In this document: positions 4,874-5,051 of the stretch, in pieces | How positions within the stretch are numbered: position 1 is the stretch's first letter | How the letters are laid out: each line of letters starts with the position of its first letter | Source: Halovenus sp. | Lineage (GTDB): Archaea > Halobacteriota > Halobacteria > Halobacteriales > Haloarculaceae | Direction of reading: 5' to 3' | Length of the DNA stretch: 5,051 nt | NCBI GenBank assembly: GCA_003551265.1 | Contig: PUMG01000352.1 | Coordinates: 1-5,051, forward strand | Program-made: the position numbers and the translations under genes | Notes under the pieces: generated by a model | Seen by the model: only the letters and a program-made list of their open reading frames with translations | Databases searched by the model: none | Told to the model about the DNA's origin: nothing

Positions 4874-5051
4874 CTCGCAAAGCGCTGTGGGACACGATTC
4901 AATAGATAATATTACAAACATCCAAAAAATATCAAATTCAATTATCTAAGTAGGATAATTCAGTATTTTAGGAGAGGTTTTTTGAGAGAGTTGGTAATAT
5001 ATCCTGCTTTTTGAATTTTTAATTGACCAACACAGTTAGTGAGTATTTAGT
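4874..5051. other. AT-rich non-coding tail with small inverted repeats
   Basis: Composition falls sharply compared with the coding part of the window, and neither strand holds a frame I would call a gene. Two small dyads are visible: AATTATC (4940-4946) / GATAATT (4954-4960), and GTTGGT (4990-4995) / ACCAAC (5026-5031), the latter extendable with one bulge. T-runs occur at 4978-4983 and 5007-5011. It may be the upstream region of a gene beyond the window or part of an AT-rich acquired segment. Confidence 0.5.

Noticed and set aside
4874..5051. CRISPR array or transposon end in the AT-rich tail
   Set aside because: There are no regularly spaced identical repeats and no transposase or matching terminal repeats; only small isolated dyads are visible.

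Overview
The window looks like chromosomal DNA of a haloarchaeon (class Halobacteria; genus not resolvable by eye). The proteins are rich in Asp and Glu. Most gene starts sit about 26-29 bp downstream of a TATA-like box, as expected for leaderless archaeal transcripts. The one exported protein has a twin-arginine lipoprotein signal, and the gene set (biotin carboxylase subunit, BirA, UspA, CspA-like protein) is typical of that class.

Layout: 1-449 (+) is the 3' end of a biotin-dependent acyl-CoA carboxylase alpha subunit with its biotinyl domain. 450-594 holds a nested hairpin and the promoter of a Tat lipoprotein of unknown function (595-1143, +). A small acidic protein gene runs convergently (1288-1503, -). 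It is divergent from birA (1687-2616, +), and a striking mirrored inverted repeat lies between the two. A UspA-type stress protein (2675-3100, -) faces birA tail to tail. Upstream of it on the same strand is a deaminase-like amidohydrolase (3158-4180, -), which is divergent from a cold-shock-domain protein (4330-4524, +) across a promoter region with a 9-bp dyad. From 4525 to the end (527 bp) I see no convincing gene: the first part is GC-rich and full of interlocking inverted repeats, and the last part is AT-rich.

Functional logic: the carboxylase subunit carries the lysine that BirA biotinylates, so substrate and modifying enzyme lie together. An unknown lipoprotein of lower GC and a small acidic protein lie between them. 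BirA has an N-terminal winged-helix domain and could therefore be a regulator as well as an enzyme. The mirrored repeat overlapping its own TATA box is a candidate operator. The most interesting unexplained material is non-coding: the 464-528 hairpin, the 1580-1661 mirrored element, the 4248-4275 operator-like dyad and the structured region 4537-4873. I found no CRISPR array, tRNA, rRNA, transposase or recognisable defence system.
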